Source of the DNA: CAUZIR01 sp965250195
GTDB taxonomy: Bacteria > Chloroflexota > Dehalococcoidia > Lucifugimonadales > UBA2962
Direction of reading: 5' to 3'
DNA: 64,000 bases
NCBI GenBank assembly: GCA_965250195.1
Contig: OZ252295.1
Location: 1,984,001 to 2,048,000, forward strand
In this document: in pieces, positions 59,710 through 64,000 of the stretch
Layout of the letters: each line of letters starts with the position of its first letter
Position numbering within the stretch: position 1 is the first letter of the stretch
The notes under the pieces: model-generated
What the model was told of the DNA's origin: nothing
Databases searched by the model: none
What the model saw: the letters and a program-made list of their open reading frames with translations, nothing else
Program-made: the position numbers and the translations under genes

Positions 59710-60585
59710 ATGGCCATGACGTTTTCTACCAATGGCCACGATTCCGACTCTGGTGAGCAAGAGAGCATGGCCGCCACAGGCAGCCCAGTTGGTGGCCCGG
59801 CCGGAACCGGTCCAATCGGCTCAGAGCTAGGGGACCTGGTCCGGGGGGAGATCGGCGATCTCACGAGCGAGTTTCGCCGCACGGTGGACCGTGTCGGCGA
59901 ACGGATAAACACGCTGGTGCAATCGGAGGTGCAGCGGGCGCTCGCCGAGGTGCTGCTGGGCGGGGCGCCGATGCCCCGGGGCCGGCACGCGGTTCCGGCT
60001 GATGGGCCGCTGGCTGCGGCCACGATGCCGCAAGAACTCTCCCCGAATGGATATTCGGACGGAGGGGCCGGAGTGCCCAAACTTACAGTGGTCGGAAGCG
60101 TGCCTGCCACACTGCCCGAGCAAGCCGTTTCGCCCGAACCCGGAGTTTCCCTGAGTCCAGTTGAACTGGAGGACCCGTCAGACGCCCCGAACGGGACCCT
60201 GGGCGAGGTTAACGCACAGGGCGTCGATATCGATTCAACGATGTACGCCGACTCGCCGATGTACGAGGGCGTCGTCAGGCTCCAGGTTCGGTCCAGCGGC
60301 TGCACGTGCCAGTCGACGCAGTTCGTCCGGGCGGTCAGCCGCATGCCGGAACTTCGCGTCATGCGACTGGTCGGCACGGCCGGGACCGGCCTCGAATTGC
60401 TGGTGGGCCTAAGACAACCCTTGCAGCTGGAGCGGGTGCTGATGGAGATGGACCGGGTCGCCAGCGTTCGCCGAACGCGCGCCTCTAATGGCGCCCCGAA
60501 CGGCGATGGCGGCGGCGGCGGCGCGGGCGAGCAGGAACTGGCAGTCTGGCTAGTTGACTCGCCCTCTTCGCACGGGCCCGAGTAA
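59710..60585 (+). CDS. Uncharacterised protein of the pilus operon
   Basis: 291 residues, family not recognised. A low-complexity Gly/Pro start, an amphipathic helix (about 40-82, GDLVRGEIGDLTSEFRRTVD), a disordered Pro/Ser/Asn-rich middle (about 85-185), then a compact alpha/beta module (about 185-258: EGVVRLQVRSSGCTCQSTQF ... LRVMRLVGTAGTGLELLVGL) with a CxC pair (Cys198, Cys200) and a poly-Gly tail. The module resembles a small ferredoxin-like or ACT-like fold by its beta-alpha-beta rhythm. It overlaps pilB by one base (TAATG), so a role with the pilus motor is likely. Confidence 0.75.
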   Translation: MAMTFSTNGHDSDSGEQESMAATGSPVGGPAGTGPIGSELGDLVRGEIGDLTSEFRRTVDRVGERINTLVQSEVQRALAEVLLGGAPMPRGRHAVPADGPLAAATMPQELSPNGYSDGGAGVPKLTVVGSVPATLPEQAVSPEPGVSLSPVELEDPSDAPNGTLGEVNAQGVDIDSTMYADSPMYEGVVRLQVRSSGCTCQSTQFVRAVSRMPELRVMRLVGTAGTGLELLVGLRQPLQLERVLMEMDRVASVRRTRASNGAPNGDGGGGGAGEQELAVWLVDSPSSHGPE

Positions 60586-62309
60586 TGGTGGGCCTCAACA
60601 CCGCGCCTGAGACCGCCAACTCCCATAGCGGCAACCATGCGCATCACTCTTCGTTCGGCGCGCTGCCGCTGCACCGGGTGCTGGTCGAGACGGGGATGGT
60701 GGGCGAAGACCAGATCGGGGACGCCCGCGCCTTAGCCAGGCGCGAGGGGACTCCGCTGGAACGGGTGCTGGTGCGCGACGGTATTGTGCTCTCCAGCGAA
60801 CTGGCCGCGATGCTGGCTCTGTACACCGGGGTGGCCATGGTGGACCTGGGCAGCCAGAGCATCGATTCCGAAGCGGTCAGAGCCATACCCGAAGACGTTG
60901 CCCGGATGTACCACGTCCTGCCGGTGCAGGCCGAGAGCGACCGACTGGCGGTGGCGATGGTGAACCCGGCGGACATGGCCGTGCGCATGGACCTGGCCGC
61001 GTACACCGGCAAGACGATTGAGCCGGTGATCGTCACGGCCGAGGACATTCGAGAGCACATCGACCTCGCCTATCGGCTGACCCAGGATTTTTCCGATGTC
61101 GAGTCTGGGGACGGCGCCGATACGAAGATTACGGCGGGCGTGCTGCGGGATTCACCGCCCGCCAAGGTCATCGACCTGCTAATGCGTCAGGCGCTGCAGG
61201 ACAGGGCGTCGGACATTCACGTTGAGCCCGAAGAGGACCGGGTGCGCATCCGGTTTCGCATCGACGGCATTCTGCACGACATTATGGACCTGCCGCTGGA
61301 GATGCTCCCAACGATCATCTCGCGACTGAAGATCATGTCGGGCATGAACATCGCCGAGCGACGGAGGCCGCAGGACGGCCAGTTTACGTTCAACGTCCAG
61401 AACCGCAAGGTCGACGTGCGCGCCGCCATCTCCGGCACGGTGACCGGTGAAATGGCAGTGCTGCGGCTCCTGGAAAAGGGCTTCGAACTCATTGGCCTGG
61501 ACCGCATTGGCATGAGCCCGGTGGCGCTCGAGACGTACCGCAACCTGATCCGGCTGCCGTACGGGATTATCGTGGTGTGCGGGCCCACCGGCGCAGGCAA
61601 GTCCACGACGCTGTACTCGTCCATCACCGAGATGGACCGGCTGGAACAGAATGTCATTTCACTGGAAGACCCGGTCGAGTACCGGGTCGCCGACACCAAC
61701 CAGATGCAGGTGCAACCCGAGGCAGGGATAACTTTCGCCTCGCAGCTTCGCAGCGTGCTGCGGCTCGACCCGGACGTGATTCTGGTTGGAGAAATTCGCG
61801 ACCAGGAGACCGCTGTTATCGCCACGCAGGCGGCGCTCACCGGCCACATTGTGCTCACGTCGCTGCACGCTAACGACGCGGTCTCGGCCGTGCTTAGGCT
61901 CAAGGACCTGGGCGTCGCGCCCTATCTCATCGCGTCGGCGGTCGCGGGTGTGGTGTCGCAACGCATGGTCAGAGTCGTGTGCAGCGCGTGTCAGACAGCA
62001 GCGCCGACGCCCGAAGTCGAGCAGGAGGCGTTCCTGGAGGAGATCGGCGAGGAATTGCCGCGCTTTACCTACGGGGCGGGCTGCAACCTGTGCGCCCAGA
62101 CGGGCTACCGGGGACGCACGGGTGTCTTCGAGGTGCTGACGATGTCCGGCGACTTGCGCGGACTCATTCTTTCCGAGTCGACAAGGGACAAGATGCTGGA
62201 CGTGGCGCTGGAGCAGGGAATGGTGCCCCTGCGTTATGACGCAATGCTGAAAGTAAAGCAGGGGATAACGACGCCCGCCGAGGTCATGAGGGTGCTGTTC
62301 ACGCTCTAG
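60585..62309 (+). CDS. pilB: Type IV pilus assembly / type II secretion ATPase PilB (GspE)
   Basis: 574 residues. The N-terminal T2SSE-N-like domain has LPLHRVLVETGMVGEDQIGD. The motor domain has Walker A GPTGAGKSTT (about 332), an aspartate box (LEDPVEYRV), Walker B DPDVILVGEIRD and the His-box ALTGHIVLTSLHAND. A tetracysteine zinc site lies in CSAC (about 466) and CNLC (about 500). It powers pilus extension or pseudopilus assembly at the cytoplasmic face. pilC follows after 20 bp. Confidence 0.95.
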   Translation: MVGLNTAPETANSHSGNHAHHSSFGALPLHRVLVETGMVGEDQIGDARALARREGTPLERVLVRDGIVLSSELAAMLALYTGVAMVDLGSQSIDSEAVRAIPEDVARMYHVLPVQAESDRLAVAMVNPADMAVRMDLAAYTGKTIEPVIVTAEDIREHIDLAYRLTQDFSDVESGDGADTKITAGVLRDSPPAKVIDLLMRQALQDRASDIHVEPEEDRVRIRFRIDGILHDIMDLPLEMLPTIISRLKIMSGMNIAERRRPQDGQFTFNVQNRKVDVRAAISGTVTGEMAVLRLLEKGFELIGLDRIGMSPVALETYRNLIRLPYGIIVVCGPTGAGKSTTLYSSITEMDRLEQNVISLEDPVEYRVADTNQMQVQPEAGITFASQLRSVLRLDPDVILVGEIRDQETAVIATQAALTGHIVLTSLHANDAVSAVLRLKDLGVAPYLIASAVAGVVSQRMVRVVCSACQTAAPTPEVEQEAFLEEIGEELPRFTYGAGCNLCAQTGYRGRTGVFEVLTMSGDLRGLILSESTRDKMLDVALEQGMVPLRYDAMLKVKQGITTPAEVMRVLFTL

Positions 62310-62329
62310 TCGAATGGATTCTGAAAACG

Positions 62330-63538
62330 ATGGAATTTAGCTATGTTGCTTATACGCTCCGCGAGGGAATTCACACCGGTGTGGTGGACGCCCGCATGAG
62401 CGACGAGGCGGCTGGGGAGATCCGCTCGAAGGGCCTCGAGGTGCTGGAGGTACACGCCATTAGGCGGCTGCCGGGGCTTGAGGAGATGCTGCCGTCGCTC
62501 TTTAGCGTGGGCTCTGGCGACCTGATTCGCCTGTCGCGCAACCTGGCTTCGATTCTCACCTCCGGCGGCAACCTGATTCGCGCCCTGGAGATGCTTCACG
62601 AAGAGTCCCGCAACCGCATGATGCGAAAGATTCTCGCCTCTACCCGAAAGCGCCTGGACGAGGGCGCCAGCCTGACCGAGGCGCTCAAGGACTATCCGCT
62701 GGTTTTTAACAAGCTCTTTGTCTCTGTCGTCGAGGTGGGGGAGTACACCGGCCGCCTGTCCCCGGCGCTGGAGCAGATGGCCGACATTTTGGAAAAAGAA
62801 AAAGAGGCCAAAAGTAAGGCAATACGCACCCTCATGTACCCGGTGGCGATTATCGGCCTGTCCCTGATCACGCTGGTGGTGCTGATGCTGGTGGCCCTGC
62901 CGCCGCTGCTCGACGTATTCGAAAAGATGGGCACGGGCATCCCGCTAATGACCCGGATCATCATCGCGATTTTCTCGTTCCTCGCCGCCAATTTTCTCAA
63001 GATCGGCATCGGTCTGGTCGTCACGGTGTTTGCCCTGACGCTGCTCAGACGTATTCCCAAGTTCCGCTACTTGATGGACCTGCTCCAGGCGAAGGGCCCG
63101 ATTATTGGAGACGTCACGGTTACGGGGGAGCTGGCGCGCTTTTCTCGCACGGTTTCGATGCTGCTGGAGGCCGGGGTGCCCATATCGACGGCGCTTGGAC
63201 TGGGCAAGGCCGGTGTCAACAACGCAGTAATTCGCCGGGCCTTCGAGGACGCGGAGGAGAGCCTGCTCAGTGGCCACGGCCTGACGCCCGCTCTAAAGAG
63301 GCACCCCATCCTCCCCAGCCTGTTCGTTGAACTGTTCATGATTGGCGAGGAGTCCAACACGCTGACCAAGACGGTGGGAGATGCGGCCAATACCTACCAA
63401 AAGCAGCAGGAACGGCGGCTGGACGGTCTGCTGGCGATGCTCGAACCGGCGTCGACGGTGATGGTCGGCGGCATCGTTGGGCTGATCGCCTTCTCGATGT
63501 TCGTGCCCATCTACTCCGGGCTCGACAGCTTCAAGTAA
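62330..63538 (+). CDS. pilC: Type II secretion/pilus platform protein PilC (GspF)
   Basis: 402 residues with the duplicated GspF domain: LIRLSRNLASILTSGGNLIR ... LFVSVVEVGEYTGRL, helices about 163-190 and 207-240, then ELARFSRTVSMLLEAGVPIS ... LPSLFVELFMIGEESN and a final helix (MVGGIVGLIAFSMFVPIYSG). It is the inner-membrane platform that couples PilB to pilin assembly. Confidence 0.95.
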   Translation: MEFSYVAYTLREGIHTGVVDARMSDEAAGEIRSKGLEVLEVHAIRRLPGLEEMLPSLFSVGSGDLIRLSRNLASILTSGGNLIRALEMLHEESRNRMMRKILASTRKRLDEGASLTEALKDYPLVFNKLFVSVVEVGEYTGRLSPALEQMADILEKEKEAKSKAIRTLMYPVAIIGLSLITLVVLMLVALPPLLDVFEKMGTGIPLMTRIIIAIFSFLAANFLKIGIGLVVTVFALTLLRRIPKFRYLMDLLQAKGPIIGDVTVTGELARFSRTVSMLLEAGVPISTALGLGKAGVNNAVIRRAFEDAEESLLSGHGLTPALKRHPILPSLFVELFMIGEESNTLTKTVGDAANTYQKQQERRLDGLLAMLEPASTVMVGGIVGLIAFSMFVPIYSGLDSFK

Positions 63539-63572
63539 GCCCGACCCAAACACGCATCGGGGAGAACGCACG

Positions 63573-64000
63573 ATGAATATAGACAGAGAGTCGATGAGCC
63601 TGCTGATGGCCAGGGTAAGGCCCTGGGCCGCGGTGGCCGCAGTCGCGGCGCTGGTGATGTTCGGGTACCTGGGCTACACGGGAAATAGCTACAAGACGCT
63701 CAGCGGCGAGGCAACGGAGCTCGAAACGACGATCGCGGCGCATAACCGCACGCTGGACACTCAGGTTTCCGGTGACGAGGACGCGCTCGCACAAGAGGCC
63801 GAGGCGGAGAACGCCAGGGTGCAGGCGACGATTGACCGCTTTTCCGGCCCCGTTTCTTCCAACCTCCTGGCGCTGGTCGCCGGTGCGGCGGAACGTAGCG
63901 GCCTGCAGCCCAGTTCGCTCGCTGGCTCGGGCGTGGGCCCAGTATCCGTCGCTGGCCTGGAGTTCTCGACCGACAGCGTGGCGATTTCCATGACCGGCGC
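63573..64000 (+). CDS. PilO/GspM-like inner-membrane protein, 3' end missing
   Basis: The frame opens at ATG 63573 (GGGGAGAACGCACG upstream) and runs off the window, 142 codons seen. A short basic N-terminus, one helix (WAAVAAVAALVMFGYLGYTG, about 18-37), a coiled-coil-like stretch (about 45-85, ELETTIAAHNRTL, EAEAENARVQATID), then a start of a periplasmic beta-alpha domain (LLALVAGAAERSGLQPSSLA). This is the layout of PilO/GspM-type proteins, and the position after pilC agrees. Confidence 0.75.
   Translation, partial: MNIDRESMSLLMARVRPWAAVAAVAALVMFGYLGYTGNSYKTLSGEATELETTIAAHNRTLDTQVSGDEDALAQEAEAENARVQATIDRFSGPVSSNLLALVAGAAERSGLQPSSLAGSGVGPVSVAGLEFSTDSVAISMTG

Overview
The window is GC-rich bacterial chromosome, densely packed with short gaps and many 1-4 bp start/stop overlaps. 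No rRNA, tRNA, CRISPR array, IS element or prophage gene was recognised. The gene mix (GldA/GldFG ABC system, MoxR/Bat operon, NHL and DUF3500 proteins, a GlmS-like SIS protein next to a phosphoglucose isomerase, type IV pilus genes, a PrdB-like selenoprotein) and the -10-like boxes lying right at start codons suggest a Chloroflexota relative, perhaps a SAR202/Dehalococcoidia-type marine or soil lineage. That placement is inference from gene content, not a phylogeny.

Layout. 0-12 kb: partial class IV aminotransferase, MOSC protein, NHL protein and DUF3500 protein; then a leftward GldA ABC ATPase / fused GldF-GldG permease / DUF4340 operon, groEL, and an orphan large subunit of the xanthine dehydrogenase family. 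12-20 kb: HAD phosphatase plus ribokinase, an uncharacterised protein, pyrD, a threonine-dehydratase-like enzyme, mutL and an ArsB/NhaD-type transporter. 20-29 kb: a rightward run of def, cca, secD and secF; an NAD-dependent dehydrogenase; then nfo, a ferritin/VIT1 iron-transporter fusion and a selenoprotein as an overlapping three-gene unit. 29-35 kb: leftward methyltransferase, DUF3352-like lipoprotein, D-aminoacylase-type amidohydrolase, aldo/keto reductase and NAD-epimerase. 35-40 kb: small membrane protein, GNAT, kelch lipoprotein, PhnD-like binding protein and a PAS histidine kinase. 40-47 kb: leftward CocE-type hydrolase, PGI, SIS protein, SnoaL protein and a two-component pair whose kinase is broken by an in-frame TAA. 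47-57 kb: complete MoxR-DUF58-Bat operon followed by a response regulator. 57-64 kb: a leftward minor pseudopilin operon, then LuxR-type regulator, unknown protein, PilB, PilC and a PilO-like protein (partial).

The two strongest observations are as follows. (1) At 28385-29206 a PrdB/GrdB-family gene has an in-frame TGA at 28943. The frame stays open for 86 further codons, the TGA falls in a UxxC motif, and a stem-loop with a G-first loop starts 18 nt downstream, as expected of a bacterial SECIS. (2) A dispersed element of about 60-70 bp occurs at least twelve times. It nearly always follows the stop codon of a co-directional gene. In places it supplies the stop codon of the gene before it or the start codon and N-terminus of the gene after it.
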